Shown here piece after piece: positions 8,327 to 16,682 of a DNA stretch of 51,014 nucleotides (positions are counted from its first letter, which is position 1; each line of letters starts with the position of its first letter). The notes beneath the pieces were generated by a model. That model worked only from the letters and a program-made list of their open reading frames with translations, was not told the origin of the DNA and did not search any database. A program made the translations under genes and the position numbers. Origin of the DNA: Patescibacteria group bacterium (GTDB lineage: Bacteria; Patescibacteriota; Patescibacteriia; 2-12-FULL-57-11); assembly GCA_004299275.1 (NCBI GenBank), contig SCSU01000052.1, forward strand, positions 1-51,014, written 5' to 3'.

Positions 8327-9409
8327 ATGCTCGGGTGGGTAGATCACGCGGACTATCGCAAATGGCAGTCGCGTCAGGCGAAGGGAGACCTGCCGCCTGA
8401 TTTTTTATCGGGCCTGCGAGTTTTGGTTGTCGGCGCCGGTTCGATCGGCAAGCGGCATATCGGCAACCTCACGGCGCTTGGCATCGGCAACGTCGCCGTC
8501 GTTGAGCCGCGCGAAGACCGGCGGCGGGAGGCGCAAGAACGTTTTGGCGCGCTGCCGTTTTTTGCCACGGAGGAGCTGGCTTACGCGGCCGGCAGTTATG
8601 ACGCGGTCGTGGTGGCCAATCCGCCGGCGTTGCACGCCGCGAGCGGGGAACGCGCCTTGCTCGCTGGCGCGCACGTGCTCATGGAAAAAAGCATCACCGA
8701 CCGCGTGGAAACGGCGGAGCATTTTCTCCGCCTGGCTCGGCGCGCCGGCAAAGTCGTCGCGGTAAATTATGTCTACCGCTATGCCGACACGCTCAGAACT
8801 GTCGCGGAGCTCCTCTCCCGCGGCGAGATCGGCAAGATTTATTCGGCACAGATTGTTTTTTCGGAATGTTTGCTGGACTGGCATCCGGGCGAGCATCCGC
8901 GCGCCTGGTATGCCGGCCACAAGGACCTGGGCGGCGGCGAACTTTCTGACGAAAATCACGCCGTGGATATCGCGCGGTGGCTTTTTGGCGAGGTGCGCGA
9001 GGTAATGGCTTATGTCGGCCGGTTGGGTGAATTGACGCTGGACGCCGATGATTTCGCCGAAGTGACACTGACGCACCAAAACGGCATCATCTCGCAAATC
9101 CATCTGGACGCGCTCGGCCGTGAGCCGCGCAAAGAGATGCGGATTATCGGGGAGGCGGGGAGCATTTTTTGGGATTCCTATATGGGCGGGAACCGCGTGG
9201 AGCTTTTCCGCGCCGCGGACCGCCGGCGGGAAATTTTCCCCGGCGCGATGGCGCGTAACGACTATTTTGTCGAGCAGCTCCGCGATTTTTTACTCTGCGT
9301 TGCCCGCGGCGGCCGGCCGCTCGCGGGCGGCGACGAGGCGCTCGCGGCGTTAAAAATTTGCGCGGCGGCGGAGCGCTCCTCGCGCGAGGGCGTTAGGGCC
9401 CGACTTTAA
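8327..9409 (+). CDS. Gfo/Idh/MocA-family oxidoreductase
   Basis: This 360-residue NAD(P)-dependent oxidoreductase has a Rossmann motif G36-A-G-S-I-G41 after an unusual leader of about 28 residues, and the family's E-K block (M-E-K-S-I-T) before the C-terminal sugar-binding sheet domain. The block containing D-E-N-H-A-V-D-I-A-R sits at the usual active-site position. Relatives oxidise or reduce sugar nucleotides or aminosugars and are regular members of nonulosonic-acid gene clusters. It appears to open a new transcription unit. The leader is retained because no better start is visible, but translation could begin later at a non-ATG codon. Confidence 0.88.
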   Translation: MLGWVDHADYRKWQSRQAKGDLPPDFLSGLRVLVVGAGSIGKRHIGNLTALGIGNVAVVEPREDRRREAQERFGALPFFATEELAYAAGSYDAVVVANPPALHAASGERALLAGAHVLMEKSITDRVETAEHFLRLARRAGKVVAVNYVYRYADTLRTVAELLSRGEIGKIYSAQIVFSECLLDWHPGEHPRAWYAGHKDLGGGELSDENHAVDIARWLFGEVREVMAYVGRLGELTLDADDFAEVTLTHQNGIISQIHLDALGREPRKEMRIIGEAGSIFWDSYMGGNRVELFRAADRRREIFPGAMARNDYFVEQLRDFLLCVARGGRPLAGGDEALAALKICAAAERSSREGVRARL

Positions 9410-9418
9410 TTGTTACTG

Positions 9419-9447
9419 TTGACACTCGCGGTGTCAGCCGGTATCTT
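9419..9447 (+). promoter_or_regulatory. Sigma-70 promoter for the NeuB fusion gene
   Basis: TTGACA (9419-9424), 17-base spacer, TATCTT (9442-9447). Predicted transcription start near 9454, so the mRNA would begin almost at the ATG (9456 or 9462), implying leaderless or nearly leaderless translation. Confidence 0.6.
9420..9436. promoter_or_regulatory. Inverted repeat inside promoter, possible operator
   Basis: TGACAC and GTGTCA are perfect inverted arms separated by TCGCG. They overlap the -35 hexamer and the spacer of the promoter at 9419-9447. The position suits a repressor site; no regulator gene is adjacent. Confidence 0.35.
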
Positions 9448-9455
9448 TCGGGCAC

Positions 9456-11342
9456 TTGCCTATGGCTATATTGGAAATTTTTGACCGGCGGATCGGCGCC
9501 GGCGAGCCCGTGCTCGTCATGGCCGAGATCGGCGTCAATCATCAGGGCAAGCTTGATTTGGCGCATCGCTTGATTGACGCTGCCGCCGACGCCGGAGTCG
9601 ACGTCGTCAAATTTCAAAAACGGAGCTTGTCCACGCTGTATCAGGAAAAATTGCTGGAAAATCCCAATCTCGGGGAGCAGGCTTTCCAGTATCTGCTGCC
9701 GATTTTGCGCGAGGCCGAGTTTGGCGAAAATGAATTTCGCGAATTGATGTCCCATGCCCGGAGCCGCGGGGTGCGGTTTTTATGCACGCCGTTTGACGAG
9801 GAGAGCGTTGACTTTCTAGAACGGCTGGGCGTGGTCGCCTACAAAGTGGCTTCGGCCGATCTGACCAACAATCTGCTGCTCCAGAAAATCGCTCGGGCAG
9901 GGAAGCCGATGCTCGTCTCCACGGCCATGGCGACGAGCGAAGAGATCCAGGGCGCGGTTGATTTTTTGCGTTCTTTGGGCGCGCGTTTCGCCCTGCTCCA
10001 CTGTGTGGCGGCCTATCCCGCGCCGCCCGAGGATTTGAATTTGCGCTTTATCACCGAACTGGAGCGGCGTTTCCCCGAGGTGCCCATCGGTTATTCTGGC
10101 CACGAACGCGGCATCGCCTGCACTTTGGCCGCGGTGTCGCTGGGCGCGGCGGTGGTCGAACGGCACATTACGCTCGACCGCTCCATGGAGGGGCCGGACC
10201 ACGCCGCCAGCTTGGAGCCGGACGATTTCCGCGCCATGGTCGCGATGATCCGCGAGATTGACCGGGCGTTGGGCGTGCCGCAGAAGATTTTGAGCCACAT
10301 GGAGCAGGCCAATCGCAAGGTCTTGGCTAAATCGCTGGTAGCGGCGCAAGACATCGCGGCTGGCACCGTGATTACCCGCGAGCTAGTTGCGGCTAAGAGT
10401 CCGGCCAAGGGTCTGCCGCCCTACCGTCTGCCGGAGCTACTCGGCCGTCGGACAACTCGCGCGATACCGCGCGATTCCTGCCTCTCACTCGAGGATTTCG
10501 GCGCGCCAACAGCGAGCTTTGCGCGGCCAGATTACCGGACGCCGTGGGCGCTCAAAACCCGTTTTTCCGAAATTGATTTTGCCGAACAGTTTGAGCCGCC
10601 GATGTTTGAATTCCACCTGTCGGACAAAGACATTGACGAACCATTCGTTCCCAAAAAACATTACCGCCAGCGCTTATTCGCGCACGCGCCGGATTACATG
10701 GGCCGGCGGGTCAAGGATCTGGCATCGCTCGATGATGACCACTGGGAGCGCTCCATCGCGTTTTGCCAGCAGGTGATTGACAAAGTGCATAGTTTAGCGC
10801 CATTTTTTGAGGGGCCGCCGGCTTTAGTGATCCACGTCGGCGGGGCCTCAATGGACCCGGTTTGTAAAAATCGGGAACGCCTGCTCGCGCGCTCGCTTGC
10901 GGCCTTCCGCCGGCTTCGGACGGACGGGATTATTTTGCTTCCGGAAAATTTGCCGCCCCACGGCTGGTATTTTTCCGGCCAGTGGTTTAACCACATTTTC
11001 GCCGAGGCCGAGGAGGTCGTTAACTTTGCCCGTGAATTGGGGCTGCGCATCTGTTTTGACACGGCCCACGCTCGCCTTGCCTGCAACGTTCTAAAAAAAG
11101 ATTACCGCCGGTTCGTGGAAACCGTCGCGCCGCTGACCGATTACGTGCAGGTATCCGACGCGGCGGGGTTCTCCCGCGAGGCGCTCCAGATCGGCGAGGG
11201 CGAAATTGATTTTGCCGAAACTTTTGATATCCTCAGACGCCACCCCGGCTGGCGCTGGTGCCCGGAGATTTGGGAAGGGCACCTCAATGGTTACCGCGGA
11301 TTTTTAACCGCGCTCGAACGGCTCAAGCCGTTTATCCCCTAA
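9456..11342 (+). CDS. NeuB-type nonulosonate synthase fused to TIM-barrel isomerase-like domain
   Basis: A fused protein of 628 residues (626 if the ATG at 9462 is used). Residues 1 to about 285 are a NeuB/SpsE barrel with E-I-G-V-N-H-x-G, V-K-F-Q-K, G-Y-S-G-H-E and the D-H-A-A-S-L-E block. Residues about 288-350 are an antifreeze-like SAF domain. These parts condense phosphoenolpyruvate with a hexosamine-type sugar to form a nine-carbon keto acid. Residues about 355-628 look like a xylose-isomerase/endonuclease-IV barrel, with L-P-E-N, C-F-D-T-A-H-A near 533 and V-S-D-A-A-G plus G-E-G-E-I-D-F as likely metal ligands. The fusion suggests that sugar isomerisation and condensation are coupled. 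A second stand-alone NeuB lies at 15631. Confidence 0.87.
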   Translation: MPMAILEIFDRRIGAGEPVLVMAEIGVNHQGKLDLAHRLIDAAADAGVDVVKFQKRSLSTLYQEKLLENPNLGEQAFQYLLPILREAEFGENEFRELMSHARSRGVRFLCTPFDEESVDFLERLGVVAYKVASADLTNNLLLQKIARAGKPMLVSTAMATSEEIQGAVDFLRSLGARFALLHCVAAYPAPPEDLNLRFITELERRFPEVPIGYSGHERGIACTLAAVSLGAAVVERHITLDRSMEGPDHAASLEPDDFRAMVAMIREIDRALGVPQKILSHMEQANRKVLAKSLVAAQDIAAGTVITRELVAAKSPAKGLPPYRLPELLGRRTTRAIPRDSCLSLEDFGAPTASFARPDYRTPWALKTRFSEIDFAEQFEPPMFEFHLSDKDIDEPFVPKKHYRQRLFAHAPDYMGRRVKDLASLDDDHWERSIAFCQQVIDKVHSLAPFFEGPPALVIHVGGASMDPVCKNRERLLARSLAAFRRLRTDGIILLPENLPPHGWYFSGQWFNHIFAEAEEVVNFARELGLRICFDTAHARLACNVLKKDYRRFVETVAPLTDYVQVSDAAGFSREALQIGEGEIDFAETFDILRRHPGWRWCPEIWEGHLNGYRGFLTALERLKPFIP

Positions 11343-11354
11343 TTACCGACATCT

Positions 11355-12305
11355 ATGGCCAGAATTCTCATCACCGGCGGCGCCGGCATGATCGGCTCGC
11401 ATCTCGCGGACGCCTTCCTCTCCCGCGGCGATTCGGTGACAGTTATGGACACGTTGGTCAGTGGCAAACGCGAGTTTGTGCCCGGCGGCGCGGCGTTCCT
11501 GCAGCGCGACATCCGCGATCCCTATTTGGATTTTTCCGGTTTTGACGGAGTGATGCACCTCGCGGCGGAGCCATACATCCCCGAGAGTTATATCCGGCCG
11601 CGCGAATTTTTTGACGTCAATGCTTTCGGGACGTTGAATGTTCTTTTTCAGGCCAAAAAAGCTGGCGTCAAAAAAATTATTTTTTACTCGTCGTCGGAGA
11701 TCTACGGTTCGGCCGTCACCGCGCCGATGGACGAGCGCCACCCGACCCTGCCGCATTCCACTTACGCGGTCTCCAAGCTCGCCGCTGACCGGCTGGCCTG
11801 GACGCTCTGGTACGAGCACCAAATACCGGTGGTGATCCAAAGACAGTTCAACGTCTACGGCCCGCGCTCGATGCAGCCCTATGTCATACCGGAGATAATC
11901 AAGCAGCTCCAGTCGGGCCGGACGGCGGTCCGCCTCGGCAACATCGAAGCGCGTCGTGACTTTACTTACGTTTCCGACGCGACGAGGGCGACGACTCTGC
12001 TCTGGGAGCGGGGACTGCCGGGCGAAGTGTATAACGTCGGCACCGGCGTGGCGCGCACCGTAGGGAGCATCGCGCGTGACATCGGGCGGCTGATGGGCCG
12101 GGAGATAACGGTGGAATTAGACGCAGAACGGCTGCGTCCGCTGGATGTTAACCACCTTGAGGCCGACGCGGGTAAAATCCGCTCGCTCGGGTGGTCGCCG
12201 CTGGTCGGCTGGGAGGACGGTCTCCGCCAGATGATTGCCTGGCATGGGGAGAATAGTCATCATTTTTCACCTGTCCGACCTTCGGGCTTGCCTGTCTTTG
12301 TATAA
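11355..12305 (+). CDS. NAD-dependent epimerase/dehydratase
   Basis: This 316-residue extended SDR has G8-G-A-G11-M-I-G14 at the N-terminus, S-S-S-E-I-Y-G and catalytic Y137-x3-K141, then N-V-Y-G-P-R and the C-terminal L-G-W-S-P. It should act on a nucleotide-linked sugar with tightly bound NAD(+), as a 4-epimerase or related enzyme. It is 12 bases after the NeuB fusion and 2 bases before the phosphatase gene, so it is part of the nonulosonate operon. The exact sugar cannot be read from sequence. Confidence 0.88.
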   Translation: MARILITGGAGMIGSHLADAFLSRGDSVTVMDTLVSGKREFVPGGAAFLQRDIRDPYLDFSGFDGVMHLAAEPYIPESYIRPREFFDVNAFGTLNVLFQAKKAGVKKIIFYSSSEIYGSAVTAPMDERHPTLPHSTYAVSKLAADRLAWTLWYEHQIPVVIQRQFNVYGPRSMQPYVIPEIIKQLQSGRTAVRLGNIEARRDFTYVSDATRATTLLWERGLPGEVYNVGTGVARTVGSIARDIGRLMGREITVELDAERLRPLDVNHLEADAGKIRSLGWSPLVGWEDGLRQMIAWHGENSHHFSPVRPSGLPVFV

Positions 12306-12307
12306 AT

Positions 12308-12889
12308 ATGGCCTCTAACACATTACCGCGGGATCAGCTGTTGTCAGTAGCGGCTAAAGTTCAGGCAGTTGTGCTTGACGGCGACGGAGTCATCTTTACC
12401 GGTCGGGTGCTGACGCATCCGCGTGATGGAGAATTTCTTAAAGAACGCAGCCACATTGATGGGCAGGGGATTTCGCTTTTGCGGGCCGCCGGGATGCGTA
12501 TTGCTTTTGTCACCGGCGAGAATTCCGGTTTCGTGGAACGGCTGGCGGAAAAATTGAACGGCTTGCCTTCGGTCCGCGCCGGCCATTGGCCGCCGGTTTT
12601 TTTGGCGGCGAACGAACAGGGGAGAGGTAAGGTGGAAGTTGTTCGCGGCTGGCTCCAGAGTTTTGAAGCTGATTTCCCGGTTTGCGCGGTGATGGGCGAC
12701 GACCTTTCTGATCTCGCGCTGCTTGAACTCGCGGGCCTGGCCGCGGCGCCGGCACAGGCCGAGGCCGTGATAAAAGAGCGCGCGCACTGGATTGCGCCGA
12801 GGCGCGGCGGTGACGGCGCGATCCGCGATTTGGCTGACCTCATCCTCGCCGCCCGGGGCGTGGATGTCCGCACGTTGCCACTCCGATAG
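12308..12889 (+). CDS. KdsC-like HAD phosphatase (nonulosonate-9-phosphatase candidate)
   Basis: This 193-residue HAD protein of the KdsC type has motif I D24-G-D26-G-V, H-I-D-G-Q-G-I in place of the family's R-D-G-x-G-I, motif II V-T-G, a lysine near 108, and motif IV G130-D-D-L-S-D. No cap domain is present, as in KdsC, which works as a tetramer. Family members hydrolyse KDO-8-phosphate or sialic-acid-9-phosphate. Sitting between two NeuB genes and NeuA, it most likely dephosphorylates a nonulosonate phosphate, which implies that a NeuB here uses a 6-phosphorylated sugar. It is followed by a terminator. Confidence 0.85.
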   Translation: MASNTLPRDQLLSVAAKVQAVVLDGDGVIFTGRVLTHPRDGEFLKERSHIDGQGISLLRAAGMRIAFVTGENSGFVERLAEKLNGLPSVRAGHWPPVFLAANEQGRGKVEVVRGWLQSFEADFPVCAVMGDDLSDLALLELAGLAAAPAQAEAVIKERAHWIAPRRGGDGAIRDLADLILAARGVDVRTLPLR

Positions 12890-12924
12890 CTCACTGTTAA
12901 TTCGTCGCAATACAAAAATCCGAG

Positions 12925-12947
12925 GCTCGGAACCACCGAGCTTTTTT
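12925..12947 (+). terminator. Rho-independent terminator after the phosphatase gene
   Basis: GCTCGG (12925-12930) and CCGAGC (12936-12941) form a 6-bp stem with loop AACCA, extendable by an A-T and a G-T pair, followed by six T. Confidence 0.7.
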
Positions 12948-12984
12948 GCTGGAGGCAAGCACTTTGTTCTAACCCATCAAGTCC

Positions 12985-13013
12985 TTGACCGGCGGCGGCG
13001 GACCGGTTATTAT
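12985..13013 (+). promoter_or_regulatory. Sigma-70 promoter for the cytidylyltransferase gene
   Basis: TTGACC (12985-12990), 17-base spacer, TATTAT (13008-13013). Start predicted near 13020, 26 bases before the ATG. Directly downstream of a terminator, so a fresh unit begins here. Confidence 0.6.
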
Positions 13014-13045
13014 TGATAACCCATTTAAAAAAGTAAGTTTTACCT

Positions 13046-13774
13046 ATGAATGTGCTTGGCGTCATTACTGCCCGCGGCGGCTCAAAGAGCGTCCCCAAGA
13101 AAAACATCCGGCCGATGGCCGGCAAACCCCTGCTGGCTCATACCATTGAACAAGCTAAGGGCTCGGCGCGGCTCACGCGGGTCATCCTTTCAACTGACGA
13201 CCCCGAGATTGCCGCGGTCGGCCGGGAGTGGGGCGTTGAAGCGCCGTTTATCCGGCCGGCGGAGTTTGCTCTAGACCGGACGCCGGACCTGCCGGTTTTC
13301 GTCCACGCCCTAAATTGGCTTAAGGTAAACGAGGGTTATTTCCCGGATGTCGTCGTGCACCTGCGTCCGACTTCGCCGGGCCGGACCAGCGGGATGATTG
13401 ATGAGGCGGTGGATTTGCTCTTGGCGCATCCGGAAGCCGACTGCGTCCGCGGCGTGGCACTGCCGCATGACAATCCCTTTAAGATGTGGACGATTGGCAA
13501 CGATGGTTATTTAAAGCCGCTGTTAGCCGTCCCCGGCGTTGCCGAACCATACAACGCGCCACGGCAGGCGCTGCCCGAGGTTTGGTATCAGCTCGGCTAC
13601 GTTGACGCGATTTGGCCCAAGACGATTTTGGAAAAAAATTCCATGACCGGCAGCCGCGTCTACCCGCTCCGCCTCCAGGTCGCGGAGTATACGGATATTG
13701 ATTCGCTTTTTGACTGGCGGGTAGCGGAGATGTATCTGGAGGAACAGCAAAAAAAGACCGGCAACGCGGGCTAG
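13046..13774 (+). CDS. neuA: CMP-nonulosonate (sialic acid) synthetase-like cytidylyltransferase
   Basis: This 242-residue protein has the CMP-sugar synthetase signature A-R-G-G-S-K-S-V-P-K-K-N (residues 9-20) for CTP binding and L-R-P-T-S-P (106-111). The reaction transfers CMP from CTP to the 2-hydroxyl of a nonulosonic acid (or KDO), making the donor for glycosyltransferases. KdsB-type enzymes share the fold, but R-x-G-S-K with two downstream lysines and the two neighbouring NeuB genes favour the NeuA group. It has its own promoter and is followed after 12 bases by a Gfo/Idh-SDR fusion. The symbol refers to the family; the actual sugar is unknown. Confidence 0.85.
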   Translation: MNVLGVITARGGSKSVPKKNIRPMAGKPLLAHTIEQAKGSARLTRVILSTDDPEIAAVGREWGVEAPFIRPAEFALDRTPDLPVFVHALNWLKVNEGYFPDVVVHLRPTSPGRTSGMIDEAVDLLLAHPEADCVRGVALPHDNPFKMWTIGNDGYLKPLLAVPGVAEPYNAPRQALPEVWYQLGYVDAIWPKTILEKNSMTGSRVYPLRLQVAEYTDIDSLFDWRVAEMYLEEQQKKTGNAG

Positions 13775-13786
13775 TTTTCCTCTCTT

Positions 13787-15595
13787 ATGCCTCCGAAAGT
13801 TTTAATTATTGGGTTAGGGTCAATCGGCCGCCGGCATGTCCAGAACCTTCGCGCTTTGGGCGTGAATGATATTTTCGCTTTTCGCAGCCGCGGCGCGGCT
13901 GCCCGCCCGCTTGAGCCCGGGGAGCAGGTTCTGACCGTGCCGACTCTCGAGGCCGGACTGGCCCGGAAACCGGACATTGTTTTTGTCACCAACCCGACCG
14001 CTTTTCACCTCGCGACCGCCCGCGCGGCGGTCAGAGCCGGCGCCCATGTTTTTATCGAAAAGCCGATCAGCCATACGCCAAACGGCGTGGAGGAATTTTT
14101 AAGCGAGGCGGCCGCGGCCGGCCGTCATGTTTTTGTCGGCTTCAACTTTCGGTTCCATCCGACTATCCGTATTGCCCGCGAGCGGCTCCTTGCCGGCGCG
14201 ATCGGCCGGCCGGTGTCGGCGCGTTTTGCCATCGGCGAATATCTGCCCGACTGGCATCCTTGGGAGGACTATCGCACAAGCTACAGCGCGCGAGCTGAGC
14301 TCGGCGGCGGCGTGCTACTCACTCAAATCCACGACATTGATTTACTTAATTGGTTTTTTGGATTGCCTCGAGAGGTCACGGCTTCGTTGGGCACCTGCGG
14401 GGAGCTAGGCGTTGATGTTGAAGACGTCGCCGCTTTGATTTGCAATTATGAGCGACTGATTGCCGAAGTGCATCTGGATTATTTGGAAAAACCGGCGCGG
14501 CGGTGCTTCACCATCATCGGTACGGGAGGAAAAATGGAGTGGACGCAACAAGACGGCACGCTGCGTATCTGGCGCCACGGCGCAAGTGAGCCGGAAGAGC
14601 ACCGGGCGCCCCTGGGTTTTGAACGCAACGACATGTTTTTGGCGGAAGCGGCCCACGTGTTGGCGGTGCTCCGGGGAGAAGAAAGCTCCCTTATCTCCGG
14701 TGACGCCGGACGCGACGCGCTTAAAATCGCGGCGGCGGCGAAACGCGCTTCCGCCGAGCGCCGCATCTGTCCGCTTGTCGCGGGCGAAAGGGAGCATAAC
14801 CCCTTTGACCTTACTGGGCGCGTGGCTATCGTGACTGGCGCGACCGGACTATTAGGGCGAGAATATGCTGACGAACTCTCGCGCGCCGGCGCGACCGTCG
14901 TCGCCACAGATCTGAGTCAGGGGCGCTGTGTGGAGCTCGCCGCTTCGCTGTCGGCGGCAACCGGCGGCAAAGTCATCGGGCTCGCCGCCGACATCACTAA
15001 CAGCGAAGAGGTAGACCGGCTGGTCGCCGAAACGGAGAGGCGCTTCGGCCGGATTGATATTTTGGTCAATAACGCCGCGATGAACCCCGTCCCCGGTTTG
15101 GCGATTTTTGAAAAATCTTTCGCGCCTTTTGAGGAATATCCGCGCGAACTTTGGGAACGGGAGCTCGCGGTAAACGTTACTGGCCCCTTTTTGCTCTGCC
15201 AGCGCGTCGGCGCGCTCATGGCGCGGCAGGGGAGGGGTTCGATTATCAACATCTCTTCCACCTACGGTAATGTCGCGCCGGACCATCGCATATACGGTCC
15301 CGGCAAATACAAATCCGTCGGCTATGCCGTAACCAAATCCGCGGTGCTTAATTTGACGCGTTATCTTGCTGCTTACTGGGGGCCGAAAGGGGTCCGGGTG
15401 AATACGCTGACCCCGGGCGGCGTTGGTGCCGGACAAGACCCGGACTTCCGGCGCCAATATGCCGACCGGACCATGCTCGGGCGGATGGCCGAGAAGAACG
15501 AATACCGCGGCGCGATTCTCTACCTCGCTTCGGATGCCTCGAGTTACATGACCGGCGCGAATCTTATCGTTGACGGCGGCTGGACCGCGTGGTAA
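13787..15595 (+). CDS. Gfo/Idh/MocA oxidoreductase fused to SDR
   Basis: A two-enzyme fusion of 602 residues. Residues 1 to about 325 are a Gfo/Idh/MocA protein with G9-L-G-S-I-G14, E91-K-P and a C-terminal sheet domain. Residues about 340-602 are a classical SDR with T350-G-A-T-G-L-L-G357, N-N-A in the middle, Y513-x3-K517 and the terminal V-D-G-G-W block. In many nonulosonate clusters these two enzymes are neighbouring genes (PtmA-like SDR beside Gfo/Idh); here they are one chain. It probably performs two redox steps on a precursor of the nine-carbon sugar. No frameshift or internal stop is seen. Whether a second start near 14800 is used cannot be judged. Confidence 0.85.
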   Translation: MPPKVLIIGLGSIGRRHVQNLRALGVNDIFAFRSRGAAARPLEPGEQVLTVPTLEAGLARKPDIVFVTNPTAFHLATARAAVRAGAHVFIEKPISHTPNGVEEFLSEAAAAGRHVFVGFNFRFHPTIRIARERLLAGAIGRPVSARFAIGEYLPDWHPWEDYRTSYSARAELGGGVLLTQIHDIDLLNWFFGLPREVTASLGTCGELGVDVEDVAALICNYERLIAEVHLDYLEKPARRCFTIIGTGGKMEWTQQDGTLRIWRHGASEPEEHRAPLGFERNDMFLAEAAHVLAVLRGEESSLISGDAGRDALKIAAAAKRASAERRICPLVAGEREHNPFDLTGRVAIVTGATGLLGREYADELSRAGATVVATDLSQGRCVELAASLSAATGGKVIGLAADITNSEEVDRLVAETERRFGRIDILVNNAAMNPVPGLAIFEKSFAPFEEYPRELWERELAVNVTGPFLLCQRVGALMARQGRGSIINISSTYGNVAPDHRIYGPGKYKSVGYAVTKSAVLNLTRYLAAYWGPKGVRVNTLTPGGVGAGQDPDFRRQYADRTMLGRMAEKNEYRGAILYLASDASSYMTGANLIVDGGWTAW

Positions 15596-15630
15596 ATTAG
15601 GCGCGTTTTTTCGCCAATCATTGTTATTTT

Positions 15631-16680
15631 ATGTCCAGACAAATGATGATCGGCTCGACGCCGGTCGGCGACGGTTTGCCCTGCTACCTCATCGCTGAAG
15701 CCGGGGTTAACCATAACGGCGACCCAGAGATCGCCCGTGCGCTTATAGACCGCGCGGCGGAGGTTAAAGCCAGCGCGGTCAAATTTCAAAAACGCACGAT
15801 CCCCGAGATTTTGGTGCGCTCGGCGCTGGAGAAACCTTATTTGAGTTCCACCGCGCTCGGGCCGACTTACGGCGAGCACCGGGAAAAACTGGAACTCTCC
15901 GAGGCGGTTTATTACAAACTTTTCGCGGCCGCGGCGGAGCGGGGCATCCACTTTTTGGCCAGCGGCTGGGACAAAACCGCGGTGGACTTTTTGGATAGCT
16001 TGGGCGTGCCGGCTTTTAAGGCCGCCTCAGCCGATGTTACCAACCTGCCGCTGCTTGAGCATATTGCCCGCAAGAGTAAGCCCGTCATTCTTTCCACCGG
16101 CATGAGTTCAGTAGAGGAGATTGACGAAGCCGTAGAGACCGTGCTCGCGCACAACGAAAATTTAATTCTTCTCCACTGCGTTTCCACTTACCCCTCGCCC
16201 AACGACAGCATCAACCTCCGGGTGATGGAGACGCTCCGCCGCCGCTACAACTTGCCCATCGGCTACTCCGGTCATGAGCGCGGTATCGCGATTTCCGTCG
16301 CGGCGCGCGCGCTCGGCGCGGTGGTGATAGAAAGGCATTTTACTCTGGACCGCGCGATGCGCGGACCTGACCACGCCGCCTCGCTCGAGGTCGCCGGCCT
16401 CCAAAAACTGGTCCAGTATGTCCGTACCGTGGAGCAGGCCTTGGGCTCGGCCGAAAAGGGCATCCAAAGCGATGAGGCGCCGATGAGGAACAAATTGGCC
16501 AAGAGCGTGGCCAGCGCCGCGCGGATTCCCGCCGGCGCCGTAATCAGCGCGGCGATGCTCACGATCAAGGGTCCCGGCGACGGCCTGAAGCCCAAATATC
16601 TCCGCGCGCTTATCGGCAAAATCGCGCAGCAGGACATCGAGGCCGATACGCTGATTCCGCCGGAGGCGCTCCATTGGTAG
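15631..16680 (+). CDS. neuB: NeuB-type N-acetylneuraminate synthase family protein
   Basis: A complete stand-alone nonulosonate synthase of 349 residues. It has E23-A-G-V-N-H-N-G, V-K-F-Q-K-R, S-T-G-M-S-S, G-Y-S-G-H-E-R-G-I and the R-G-P-D-H-A-A-S-L-E block, then a C-terminal SAF domain from about residue 290. It joins phosphoenolpyruvate to a six-carbon aminosugar (or its 6-phosphate). It differs from the first NeuB (9456) in sequence and in lacking the extra barrel, so the two probably accept different sugars. Located between the Gfo/Idh-SDR fusion and an epimerase. Confidence 0.9.
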   Translation: MSRQMMIGSTPVGDGLPCYLIAEAGVNHNGDPEIARALIDRAAEVKASAVKFQKRTIPEILVRSALEKPYLSSTALGPTYGEHREKLELSEAVYYKLFAAAAERGIHFLASGWDKTAVDFLDSLGVPAFKAASADVTNLPLLEHIARKSKPVILSTGMSSVEEIDEAVETVLAHNENLILLHCVSTYPSPNDSINLRVMETLRRRYNLPIGYSGHERGIAISVAARALGAVVIERHFTLDRAMRGPDHAASLEVAGLQKLVQYVRTVEQALGSAEKGIQSDEAPMRNKLAKSVASAARIPAGAVISAAMLTIKGPGDGLKPKYLRALIGKIAQQDIEADTLIPPEALHW

Positions 16681-16682
16681 CT

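Noticed and set aside
15600-15618. GGCG...CGCC hairpin around a run of T before the second NeuB gene
   Set aside because: The T-run is in the loop, not after the stem, and the stem is only four pairs, so it is not a credible terminator.
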